Of a DNA stretch of 64,000 nucleotides, positions 1 to 10,492 are shown in pieces. The position numbers and the translations under genes are program-made. The notes under the pieces were generated by a model. It saw nothing but the letters and a program-made list of their open reading frames with translations, had not been told where the DNA came from and did no database searches. Source of the stretch: Trematomus loennbergii (taxonomy: Eukaryota; Chordata; Actinopteri; Perciformes; Nototheniidae); the NCBI GenBank assembly GCA_012861695.1, contig JAAOOA010001674.1:1-64000 (forward strand), given 5' to 3'. The stretch's first letter is position 1. The number at the start of each line of letters is the position of its first letter.

Positions 1-890
1 ATTTCATTGAAGTTTGACAGACAGGTGGGGTAATGTGTTAACCAGCGAAAGCATATTGAGTGAAAACTATAAGAAGTGGTAATGGTGTCATTGTAAGCTT
101 ATCATGATAGCAGCATGCCATCTAAAGAGTTATTTCTTGTGAAGAAGCAAGCTTTTTTCCCTTTACGGCTTCGTCAGCAGTTACAGACTATTTAACTAAA
201 ACCTCAGTCAAGCTCTATGTACAGCACACAATGAAAGACTTACTTCCACAATTCTTCATATTCTTGCTGCTGGGGTCAGACTGAGTGTGTGCATTGTCAG
301 CTGTCACATAGGTCTGAGTTCATGTGGTTAACAAGTAAGACACAAAAGCTCTTCAATAGTCTACATGAGAGAAGGTGTTTATGGGGGAGAAGTTCCAGCA
401 GTGACAATATGGCATTATTTTTAGGGAAATTAGAGAATTTGTCTGAATGTGACCATTTCTGTCTCTGGATTTGCGTCCAAACAGCTCATAGAAGAACAGC
501 CAGTGTCATATGATCCTGCTGGCCTTTTGTGTAGATAGCTCATGACAAATAGGAGCATAAACAAAAGTGTTGCCTTTATATTTGTGTTCGGTGAATTTGA
601 ATGAGGCAAGTTGCAAAGGCAATTAGTTGAGGATACAGTTTTAATGACTAATGCTGAAATATAGAAGTGTCTAGCCAGCCTTTCCTTATCTCTAATGCAA
701 AAAGAAGATGGCTAATACAAAACAATGATTGTTTTGACAAAGGTAAATAAGGTAATAAACAAAGACACCTTTGGCCAGCTACTCTCTTATCATATTCTTG
801 TTATCAGTTTATTTGTTATGATTCATCAGATGATAGGAAAAACGCTTTTTATTTTCTGGTAAATTAAAGTGGCATTTCCGTCTTTGTGTG

Positions 891-1268
891 TGTTACGACC
901 GGCTCGCAGGCCACAACAGAAGAGAGGGAGACGCACGGCACGTGGATTTCCGTTAAGCAACGGCACATTTATTTATGCAACTCAAAAGGCGACACCGCCG
1001 TGGGGTTCTGCCAACAATGGCTGCGTTTCACTTCGGTTAAATGGATTCCTTGCGTCCCTCACTTGCGTCGTTTCCCTGCGACTAGTCCCTCCCACCAGGG
1101 AAGCATGGAGAGACGCAAGGAAACCACGAGAAGCAGGGAAATGAGTTTTAAGAGCAATGGGACGTCCTTTCCCCCGGAGCGTCACGTGAAGCGACGTCCG
1201 TTTGTGATGACGCCGCACAGCTGATCGTCTGACAGCAGCCAGCTCTGTCCCCGTTATTTTCACAAACA
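891..1268 (-). repeat. LTR-like block, possible solo LTR, U1
   Basis: A GC-rich island in AT-rich DNA. It starts TGTTACGACC, like the TGTTACGAAC edge of the gypsy LTR in U2, and has TTTATTTAT (AATAAA on the minus strand) about 78 bases in, as that LTR does. This suggests an old solo LTR of a related element on the minus strand. No target duplication was found and the far edge is uncertain, so the call is tentative. The overlapping open frames here are in a conserved repeat and show no known domain. Confidence 0.4.
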
Positions 1269-1833
1269 CCCCCGCCTCTGTTAGTACACATTTACTGACA
1301 CAAACATTTGTATCATCTGTTGTAGACCCAAATAAATAAAATCAAATAAGAACTAATTCTCAAAAAAGATAAACGCCATTCTTAAAATGTATAAACGAAT
1401 ATTAGTTTGATTAATATTGATTAGAGTGCACAATATAAATAAAAGAATTGAGAGAAGAAAAAGAGATATGTTATCTATCAAAACCCAGTTAGATTAACAT
1501 TCATTGGATTGCACACTTAGTTTGTTTGTGTGGATATGTAGCAAATTAACATGTTAAATAGCACTGAATGACTGACTGAATGGAAATGACAATAAATGAA
1601 AATGTAAAACGAAAAAGCGATCACGAAAATGTTTCCAATAAATGAATGAAATGATTTTTGTCCACTTTGTTGTTCAGATATATCACATATTTGTAACTGA
1701 ATGATGCATTCATTGAAACAAAACACTGTATGAACTGAGGAGTGAGTCCCGTGAGTTTCATGTGTTTTCTTCACTCCGCTGGGAAACTGCTCTCATGTCA
1801 AGAAGCATCAGATCATTGCATGCGCTGCATCGT

Positions 1834-2014
1834 CCAATCAGTGAGCGATACACAGTAAGGGGGCGGGGCGAGTATCTGAGGATTTCATCGAAGGATGGTC
1901 TGGTGGTTCCTCGATTATAGCTCCTCCATTATCGCTCCTCGCTCCTCGGTCCTCCGGCAAAAAGAAGGCCATTGGGACGCTACTCAAGATGGCGCAGACA
2001 AATCAACTTCCGGT
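1834..2014 (+). promoter_or_regulatory. Promoter-like block: CCAAT, GC box, YY1, ETS (U1)
   Basis: Within 181 bp lie CCAAT (1834-1838), GGGCGGGGCG (1861-1870), CAAGATGGCG (1985-1994, the YY1 form common at TATA-less starts) and ACTTCCGGT (2006-2014, ETS). A GCTCCTCG-rich segment between them can pair with GACCGAGGAGCGAGG at about 2024-2038. It precedes the hAT element, so before that insertion it would have been only about 280 bp from the ATG. No gene starting here is recognised. Confidence 0.4.
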
Positions 2015-2122
2015 GAGACCGAGACCGAGGAGCGAGGAAATGAAAAATAAGAGAAGTGAAACGCAGCTCCTGTTTATAGTGCGGAAGGACCCAGGCTGGG
2101 CGAAAAATGGAATGCAGCCAGG

Positions 2123-3348
2123 CAGGGGCGGACTGGGACTAGAATTCAGCCCTGGAAACTGACCCAGTCCGGCCACATGAAATGTGAACGGGGGGGCATC
2201 AGAAAAAAAAATACAGTACTATTAGTTATTAGAAATCAGCTGTTTATTAGGCTGCATTCATGCAGTTCAAGGGATAATTGTCATCCACTTCTTGCTCTTG
2301 CCCTGCACTTGTATGTGCCAGTTGAGCTGGTTCTTCCACCATCTCAACTCTCTGTCCCTCATCATGAACGCAGGAGGCTGGCTGTATATCTGAACTCGCG
2401 CCCTCATCATTCTCTTCATTATCTTGCACTTGTTCTGCTGATGATAGTGCTTGTAGCAGCGCAGCTGCCAAAAAGGTCTGTCAATTTGCGACATTTATAT
2501 GCTTCACCTGCGAGTGACTTCACCTTTTTTTCTCTTGCCTTCTCAGCCCCACCTTTTTCTTTTCGTTTTCTCTGATTTTTATCCATGTTTTTTCATTCTC
2601 CCTGTCTGCCGCGGTGTCTACCCTGCTGAAAAAAACAGCGTCGACCAACTTAGCTGGTCAGGCTGGTCAACCAACCTGACCAACTGAGTTGACCAGACTG
2701 GCTGGTTTAGAGGGGTTTTGGACACTTTAGCTGGCCAGGATGGCTGGTTTAGCTGGTGCACCAGCTGAACCAGCTAAACCAGCTAAACCAGCCATCCTGG
2801 CCAGCTAAAAAAAACAGCATCCATCTATCACCAGTTTATGTTTAATAAATAATAGTATTAAACATACCATGCTGGAAGCTTAGCAGGATTCCAGGTGACC
2901 AGCATACATTGTTTAAATACTGGTATGATTATTTAAACTAGAGAACATAAATATATTACAAAGATTCATTGTGTCATGTATTCTGGTATCTACAAAAATA
3001 AAGACATTGTATAGTGTTCATAACAGTATTTTATAAATAGCAATAAATAGTAGTTAATATAATAAAATACACAGTAACAATACAAATAACAACCAACCTG
3101 CAAATCAACCTCAAAATAAATATATTATCTAAAACAGGTGGATTTGATTTAAAATAAAAGTAATAAATAGAATTCAATATTTAAATGGTAACTAAAACAG
3201 TAACACTATGAGAAAAAGGCCGTCAGCGCAACTTAAATGATGACGTTAAACAATTGTTTTAAAGGGCCGGCCGGCCGGCCGTCAACGGCCCTTGAGGACC
3301 GGCCGTTCTGTGGTTCTCCAGATTCTACAGATGGCCAGTCCGCCCCTG
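2123..3348. mobile_element. Non-autonomous hAT-type DNA transposon, U1
   Basis: 1226 bp with 14-bp terminal inverted repeats CAGGGGCGGACTGG (2123-2136) and CCAGTCCGCCCCTG (3335-3348), flanked by the 8-bp duplication CAGCCAGG (2115-2122 and 3349-3356). Eight-base duplications and CAG-starting ends are the hAT pattern. Inside lie a broken transposase-like start on the minus strand (2247-2586), a GCTGGT hairpin repeat (about 2619-2815, with perfect 32-bp arms at 2726-2757 and 2778-2809) and a GGCC run near 3264. Its right end lies 63 bp before the TATA box. Confidence 0.85.
2247..2586 (-). pseudogene. Fragment resembling the N-terminus of a hAT transposase
   Basis: Inside the hAT element of U1. 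From an ATG at 2586-2584 the minus strand reads MDKNQRKRKEKGGAEK and on to a cysteine/leucine stretch (KCRKLTDLFG), a style seen at the start of hAT (ZMYM1-like) transposases. Near 2468, at a short T run, the plausible frame moves to one that continues with an acidic Ser/Glu/Asp-rich segment to TAA at 2247. No catalytic domain follows. The same state is seen in all units, so this break predates the array, unlike the exon 4 differences of the C1q gene. The family call rests on resemblance only. Confidence 0.4.
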
Positions 3349-3411
3349 CAGCCAGGTATGTGAGCTTACTAAAACTTGTGCAAGAGCAAGAACATTTCCT
3401 CTTCGGGATGG

Positions 3412-3419
3412 TATATAAA
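3412..3419 (+). promoter_or_regulatory. TATA box of C1q gene, U1
   Basis: TATATAAA, 46 bp before the ATG at 3458. Transcription would start near 3442, leaving a 5' leader of about 15 nt. It sits 55 bp after the 3' target duplication of the hAT element. Confidence 0.75.
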
Positions 3420-3856
3420 GCATTGTTGATTTAGTACAGGTCCACCAAGACTCAAATATGAAGACTTTGGTTGCTGCATTGGCTCTTTGCCTCCTCTACC
3501 TGCCTGTGTACCAGGCACTCAACCCTTATCTTTGGACAAACATTGACAACAAAATTGAAGAGATGGAGGCCAGACTGACAAAGACTGAAAAAGAGTTGAT
3601 GGATCACAAGCAGATGACCGGTAAGAAAAGACAAACCTATTTTTTAGACGATTCATGATCGCATTTATCTTTCAACACAGTAGTTGGTATTTCGTATAAT
3701 GCATTACCCTTATGCTGCAGAAAATCTTGTAATGTTGAAGTATACGCAAGCAGGTGGTTTTGTTGACAATGATGTCTCTTTTTCAAGAAACACATGAGAA
3801 CAAAAAACTATCTTCTCACTTCTGCACTAAAATGTTACAAGACAAAATCTAAAACT

Positions 3857-4474
3857 ACAGTGTAGAAGTGCGTTGTTACAAGTAAAAGTCCTGCATTCAA
3901 ATTCAAATAAGTAAAAGTGTAAATTAATTAGCATCAAAATATACTTATAGAATTAATTTAGGAGGATAACCTATTTCATAATATTGTATCTATATATTTA
4001 TATAAAACTTTATATATGGCTTGTTAACTTAATTTACCCCTCGGAAAATGGGTTGTGTCATTCACGATGTGACTGAAGGAAAATTATAAAAGTATCAGCT
4101 TTATAAAAAATTAAATAACAAAAAGTAATAGGAATACATTTGGCAGAATAGCCAGTTTCAGAGAAATCTATATTATGTTGTTGGATTATAATTATTGAGG
4201 CATTCATGTGTTCATCACTTTAATGTTGTAGCTGTTTAAGGTAGAGTAATTTTGAATAAATACTGCTGGGAAGCTTAATGTATTATAAAACATCATCATT
4301 GATTAGTTGATTGATATTTTATATCAATCATCTTAATCTGCAAAGTAACGAAAAGTGTCAAATAACCAGGCAAAGGAAAAAAGTTAAATATTTAACTCAG
4401 AAATTAAGCATAAAGTTGCATAAAATAGGAAGTACCTCAACATTGTACTAAGTAAATGTGATCTTCTACCAGTG
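3857..4474. repeat. Old diverged copy of the GTGGAAGAAGTA-type repeat, intron 1, U1
   Basis: Holds ACAAGTAAAAGTCCTGCATT, AATTAGCATCAAAATATACT and, at the other end, AAGTACCTCAACATTGTACT. These match in order the better-kept repeat at 7822-8316. It is a diverged, internally rearranged member of the same family. The retrotransposon of U2 and U5 lies just upstream of it. Confidence 0.55.
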
Positions 4475-5437
4475 TAAATAACATCAGACACAATCAATAT
4501 ATAATCGACGCACCAATGTTTACAATCCGAAATCCAAAACATATATTGATTTCACACTAGGAACTATTCATGATTTATTGTTTTATGTCTCAATTATAAA
4601 AACACTTGTTCACAGGATTTAACAGGAGGTTGGTTTATGTAAGCACAGATCTGCAGTTTAAAGAATCCTGAAATGCTTTATTAAAGGCTGCTTGAATGGA
4701 AGCATATTGATAGGACTGTACAGCTTTTATTTTCCTCAGTTGTACTTGCCTGCCTTCTGGAGGACAGAGAGGAGACAGCATCAGTATCCAAGGAAACATT
4801 TCAGTTTGATATCAGCATTAAGGCCTGATCAGCGTAAAGTCTTATTAAGTTAGTCATTTCTTTCACCTAGAATACAAATACCCAGCCTTATAGAAATAAT
4901 CACAAAGTGGATGCACACATATTGAATTCATTGGCCTAAGCGTATCTAGCTAAATGGAGATAATACAGTGGATGAATGTGGGGGGACTGAGAGCACCTCT
5001 GTGTGTCTGCTGTGTCCGCAGTGTACAGTGTGAGAGGCAGAGCATTTAGTCTATTTCAGTATCTGGATATGTGAGATCTTTTCTTCACTCTTCCCTCACA
5101 CCATAGAGAGCCTGAAGACCAAACTGAAAGACACTGAGAAACAAGTAGAGGATCTGAGGGCAGATCAAGGTAAGAATATAAAGTAAATGGACACTATGTT
5201 TTCATTTATTTTAGGTAGGCCTATGGCTTGCATTGTTTTCAACTTGATGACACTTTTTAAACAAAAATGTTTTTATGTAACCTTTCAAGGTCAGCATGTG
5301 GCATTTGGAGCAACTTTAGGCCCCATTGGAGATGTTGGACCTTTCAACGCTGACATCACACTGACCTACAAGAAGGTCTTCACAAACACCGGCGCATACA
5401 ACCCTGGAACAGGTAAACTGAGCAACATGATGTGTGT

Positions 5438-6139
5438 TAAAGGTCCCCTATTATACTCTTTTCCAATAACATATTATAGGTCTCAGATATATACAAAACA
5501 TGTCTCTGAAGTGTTTGGCTCGAAATACCAAACAGATCATTGTAGCATCCCATAATCCAGTTTCAGCCCTGTTTAAGAAGTGATGATTCTGGGTCTGTTA
5601 CTTTAGATGAAAATAAGGAGCCACTCCCCACGCCCCTCTGAGAGATATTTGGTTTAATAAAACACAATGGTGCACTAGGAGGACATTCAGCTATGGCGCA
5701 GTGGGCTAGTGCGTTGATTCTCAGATCAGGGGAGTTGGGAACACCATTTAGCGAAACAGTGCATGAGAAGCGAAACGGTTGCTTAAGAATGTTTTCACAA
5801 GCAACACTCCAATGGCTGATAGCTCCAGTACCGCACGAAACATGTTTTCGATGTACAGAGTGAAAATGGAACGCACACGCTATTGTTTGTTTAGATCACG
5901 CAGTCTGTTCTTCTTCTCTGTCTTCCGGTTGTTGCCTCTTTTGAATGACGAATACACACTACCGCCGCCTGCTGGTAAGGAGAGTTATTGCCACTCACGC
6001 ATGCAGTTCGTACGTGCTCGGCGGAAGTCTTTGCGGTGTGTTCCAGTGAGACACATGGCCAAGACGCAGGAGAACACGGCGATGCAACAGTCGGCGTCGG
6101 CGAGTTCTCTGGTGACTGCTTGGTGTGTCAGGGCCTTAA
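5438..6139. repeat. Dispersed-repeat insert in intron 3, U1
   Basis: Begins TTAAAGGTCCCCTATTATAC, the start of a repeat I recognise as common in teleost genomes, and may end at GGGCCTTAA (6131-6139), which would give weak inverted ends and TTA flanks. It fills most of intron 3. The edges and transposon class are uncertain. Confidence 0.45.
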
Positions 6140-7821
6140 GGCTCAATGCACAACAGATTAACAGTAACTTTCTCTCTTTTTCATCCCCAGGTATTTTCAC
6201 TGCTCCTGTCAAAGGAGTCTATTACTTCAGCTTCTCTGGTCATACTTTTTCATCTAAACCAATGGGGCTGGGCCTGATGAAGAATGGAGAGCAGATGGTT
6301 ATTGTGTACAACCATGCAGCTGGAAACCGCCATGAGACGGCAACCAACGGCTTGACTCTGCAGCTTGAAGTGGGAGACCAGGTGTACATGAAACTCTGGA
6401 AGAACACCTGGGTTTGATAATCAGAATACCCAGCACCTTCATTGGTTTTCTGTTATTCTCTCTGTAGTGGTCTGCTTTATAACCTGAAGTTAGCAAGTCT
6501 GGAATGATCTTCAAAAATTCTAGATAAAATATTTGGATCTTTAGCAGCCACTCTGTTAGTTTTCTCTCTTAGCTGATTTGGTGGTGGGACAACTTTAATC
6601 AAACACTAAATATAGGTTAAAAGAAATCCCTATTATAAGTGTGCACATTGAAACATTAAAAACTTAGAAAAGTGTATATTCATTGAGTAAATGTTTGCTA
6701 TATAAACTGTTTCTATTAATAAAGCTACACATTTAAAGCATTAAACCGCAATTTTGTTTAATTTGTAATGAGATAAAATCATCACATAGACTTAATTGTA
6801 ATTAAAATGCTAAACTTAACTTACTTCAAATGTAACTTGTTCCTCTGTCAACTTCATATTATACCAATTTGACACTGCAGTGTAATTTGGAATAAACTGA
6901 AAGATGTTTATTAATTGAGGCTATCATAACATTTTTGACAATTTCATTTTTCATTTCCATCTTTATTTCGAACAGATTAAAAAAAAAAATAAAACAAAAA
7001 CAAATGTGAAGAACAGAATACCGTATTGTTAGAATACAGTATTTATCAATATTCATAATAATATTTATATATTCAACAACAAATAGTCATAATAAATCAT
7101 ATGTGTCTGAAAGGGAGCAGGAGGACAAATGCTTATTAATTCCCACCCCTTACTTACTGCTGATCAATGATTATCCTTTAAATCATTTCTGCAAGTTATT
7201 CCTACTTACATATTTACATTTATACATACATTTACAATAATTTCTCATCTTCAATCACCTTTCTTCATTCTCAAGTGTTTTCTGTAGGCTACATCCTTTT
7301 AAACTGAATTATATTTGAGCTAGGTTTACTGCTGCCTTTGGTAGGATCAAAGACCAAATCAAAGATACATATTTTCCTTCTATCTGTAGTGCCATTATTT
7401 TGGAGTGAGTTGACAAATGTTAGAGACAGAAGAAAAACATGAACATTTGATTTTGAACTGTGCCTGTAAAAACCCGAAAAAGGGGTACAACAGTTAGCCT
7501 AAATCTTTATCCCAAACTTTAAAAACCTGAAATAAATACAATAAATTATTACAGCTCTTAACTTCTTCCAAGGTACAAATTAAACAAAGGAGTTAAATCC
7601 GACTAATAGTTGAGCTTTAGGAAAGCAGTTTTTATTTATCTTTTCACAGATCTAGGCGATAGCTTTTTCCCTCTGTCACATTCTTTATGCTAAGCTAGCC
7701 TGCTGCTCACTAATGCTTTATATGTGTCGAAACATGCATAGGTGGTATCGATCTTGTTATCTATCACTCTCAGCAAGTAAGAGAATAAGTACACTTTTGA
7801 GCTTTAAAGTACACACTTTGG

Positions 7822-8316
7822 CAGAGGTGGAAGAAGTACTTAGATCTTGTACTTGAGTAAAAGTACCAGAGTGTAGGAATAATACACAAGTAAAAGTCCT
7901 GCATTCAAAATGTTACTCAAGTTAAAGTACAAAAGTATTAGCATAACAAATATGAAAGTACTTATTATGCAGATTGGTCCATTTCAAAATGATATATATT
8001 ATATGTTTTGATTATACTTATTGATGCATCAATGTGTTTATCAAAGCTGGCAAAGCAGGGTAGCTTGTGAATTTACTCCAGGTGAAACTAAAGTCTTATT
8101 AAGTGTGTTTATATTTCACATTATTAATCAAAATCTTTAAAGCAATTAAAGGACATAATACATGTAGTGGAGTAAAAGTACACTATTTACCTCTGAATTG
8201 TGGAGTAGAAGTACAAAGTAGCATAACATTGAAATAGTCAAGTAAAGTACAAGTACCTCAAAATTGTACTTAAATACAGTAGTTAAGTTAATCTACTTAG
8301 TTACATTATCCCACTG
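7822..8316. repeat. MITE-like teleost repeat, U1
   Basis: About 495 bp from CAGAGGTGGAAGAAGTA to a right end whose complement reads CAGTGGGATAATGTAA, giving imperfect inverted ends. The interior is rich in AAGTAAAAGTAC in both senses. This is a common repeat type in fish genomes, probably a hAT-related MITE. No clean target duplication is seen. It marks the downstream end of each unit. Confidence 0.6.
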
Positions 8317-9255
8317 GCGATTGGTATATTTTAATATAAATTCTAAAAGAAATTGAGCAAGTCCATTTCATTGAAGTTGACAGACAGGTGGGGTAAAATG
8401 TGTTAACCAGCGAAAGCATATTGAGTGAAAACTATAAGAAGTGGTAATGGTGTCATTGTAAGCTTATCATGATAGCAGCATGCCATCTAAAGAGTTATTT
8501 CTTGTGAAGAAGCAAGCTTTTTTCCCTTTACGGCTTCGTCAGCAGTTACAGACTATTTAACTAAAACCTCAGTCAAGCTCTATGTACAGCACACAATGAA
8601 AGACTTACTTCCACAATTCTTCATATTCTTGCTGCTGGGGTCAGACTGAGTGTGTGCATTGTCAGCTGTCACATAGGTCTGAGTTCATGTGGTTAACAAG
8701 TAAGACACAAAAGCTCTTCAATAGTCTACATGAGAGAAGGTGTTTATGGGGGAGAAGTTCCAGCAGTGACAATATGGCATTATTTTTAGGGAAATTAGAG
8801 AATTTGTCTGAATGTGACCATTTCTGTCTCTGGATTTGCGTCCAAACAGCTCATAGAAGAACAGCCAGTGTCATATGATCCTGCTGGCCTTTTGTGTAGA
8901 TAGCTCATGACAAATAGGAGCATAAACAAAAGTGTTGCCTTTATATTTGTGTTCGGTGAATTTGAATGAGGCAAGTTGCAAAGGCAATTAGTTGAGGATA
9001 CAGTTTTAATGACTAATGCTGAAATATAGAAGTGTCTAGCCAGCCTTTCCTTATCTCTAATGCAAAAAGAAGATGGCTAATACAAAACAATGATTGTTTT
9101 GACAAAGGTAAATAAGGTAATAAACAAAGACACCTTTGGCCAGCTACTCTCTTATCATATTCTTGTTATCAGTTTATTTGTTATGATTCATCAGATGATA
9201 GGAAAAACGCTTTTTATTTTCTGGTAAATTAAAGTGGCATTTCCGTCTTTGTGTG

Positions 9256-9633
9256 TGTTACGACCGGCTCGCAGGCCACAACAGAAGAGAGGGAGACGCA
9301 CGGCACGTGGATTTCCGTTAAGCAACGGCACATTTATTTATGCAACTCAAAAGGCGACACCGCCGTGGGGTTCTGCCAACAATGGCTGCGTTTCACTTCG
9401 GTTAAATGGATTCCTTGCGTCCCTCACTTGCGTCGTTTCCCTGCGACTAGTCCCTCCCACCAGGGAAGCATGGAGAGACGCAAGGAAACCACGAGAAGCA
9501 GGGAAATGAGTTTTAAGAGCAATGGGACGTCCTTTCCCCCGGAGCGTCACGTGAAGCGACGTCCGTTTGTGATGACGCCGCACAGCTGATCGTCTGACAG
9601 CAGCCAGCTCTGTCCCCGTTATTTTCACAAACA
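9256..9633 (-). repeat. LTR-like block, U2
   Basis: Counterpart of 891-1268; followed by CCCCCC then TCTG, with CG missing relative to U1. Confidence 0.4.
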
Positions 9634-10197
9634 CCCCCCTCTGTTAGTACACATTTACTGACACAAACATTTGTATCATCTGTTGTAGACCCAAATAAAT
9701 AAAATCAAATAAGAACTAATTCTCAAAAAAGATAAACGCCATTCTTAAAATGTATAAACGAATATTAGTTTGATTAATATTGATTAGAGTGCACAATATA
9801 AATAAAAGAATTGAGAGAAGAAAAAGAGATATGTTATCTATCAAAACCCAGTTAGATTAACATTCATTGGATTGCACACTTAGTTTGTTTGTGTGGATAT
9901 GTAGCAAATTAACATGTTAAATAGCACTGAATGACTGACTGAATGGAAATGACAATAAATGAAAATGTAAAACGAAAAAAGCGATCACGAAAATGTTTCC
10001 AATAAATGAATGAAATGATTTTTGTCCACTTTGTTGTTCAGATATATCACATATTTGTAACTGAATGATGCATTCATTGAAACAAAACACTGTATGAACT
10101 GAGGAGTGAGTCCCGTGAGTTTCATGTGTTTTCTTCACTCCGCTGGGAAACTGCTCTCATGTCAAGAAGCATCAGATCATTGCATGCGCTGCATCGT

Positions 10198-10384
10198 CCA
10201 ATCAGTGAGCGATACACAGTAAGGGGGCGGGGCGAGTATCTGAGGATTTCATCGAAGGATGGTCTGGTGGTTCCTCGATTATAGCTCCTCCATTATCGCT
10301 CCTCGCTCCTCGATCCTCGGTCCTCCGGCAAAAAGAAGGCCATTGGGACGCTACTCAAGATGGCCAGACAAATCAACTTCCGGT
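10198..10384 (+). promoter_or_regulatory. Promoter-like block, U2
   Basis: As in U1, but the YY1-type site reads CAAGATGGCCAG, which breaks the core. Confidence 0.35.
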
Positions 10385-10492
10385 GAGACCGAGACCGAGG
10401 AGCGAGGAAATGAAAAATAAGAGAAGTGAAACGCAGCTCCTGTTTATAGTGCGGAAGGACCCAGGCTGGGCGAAAAATGGAATGCAGCCAGG

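Larger units (their letters stand above)
3458..6417 (+). pseudogene. C1q-domain gene copy, truncated at exon 4 (U1)
   Basis: Exons 3458-3620, 5107-5169, 5290-5412 and 6191-6417, all with good splice borders and the same protein as the intact copies up to Trp-Val at residues 190-191. The following T run has three T's, not five, so TGA follows at 6415-6417. The product would be 191 residues, lacking the last 18, which include the final hydrophobic strand of the C1q fold. A second difference lies just after (AATCAGAATACCCAGC for AATGGGAATACCCACAGC). AATAAA is at 6718-6723. Loss of the last strand should prevent normal folding, hence the pseudogene call. A base-calling error in the T run would give the same picture, so the copy may be functional in the real genome. 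Confidence 0.6.
1..8364 (+). repeat. Tandem array unit U1 (8364 bp)
   Basis: First head-to-tail unit; its opening bases recur at 8365, 21984, 30348, 38722, 52345 and 60719. Bases 1-890 and 1270-1830 are AT-rich and hold no gene I can recognise. The C1q gene and its promoter occupy about 2100-6730. Bases 6724-7821 are AT-rich with no gene seen. Unit-specific marks are GCGTATCTAG at about 4940 (shared with U4), a 3-T run in exon 4 (shared with U6), and absence of a CTCGATC step near 1950 (U7 is also shortened there). Short open frames in the non-genic parts recur in every unit only because the DNA recurs. Confidence 0.95.

Noticed and set aside
289..513. Short open frames of 60-132 codons repeated identically in every unit (for example 289-513, 869-1144, 2177-2575)
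   Set aside because: They recur because the DNA recurs. They lie in AT-rich spacer, the LTR-like block or the hAT element, overlap one another on both strands, and show no domain or signal peptide.
7822..8316. Clean hAT target duplication around the GTGGAAGAAGTA repeat
   Set aside because: The flanking octamers (CACTTTGG and GCGATTGG) agree at only four positions, so I do not claim a duplication.
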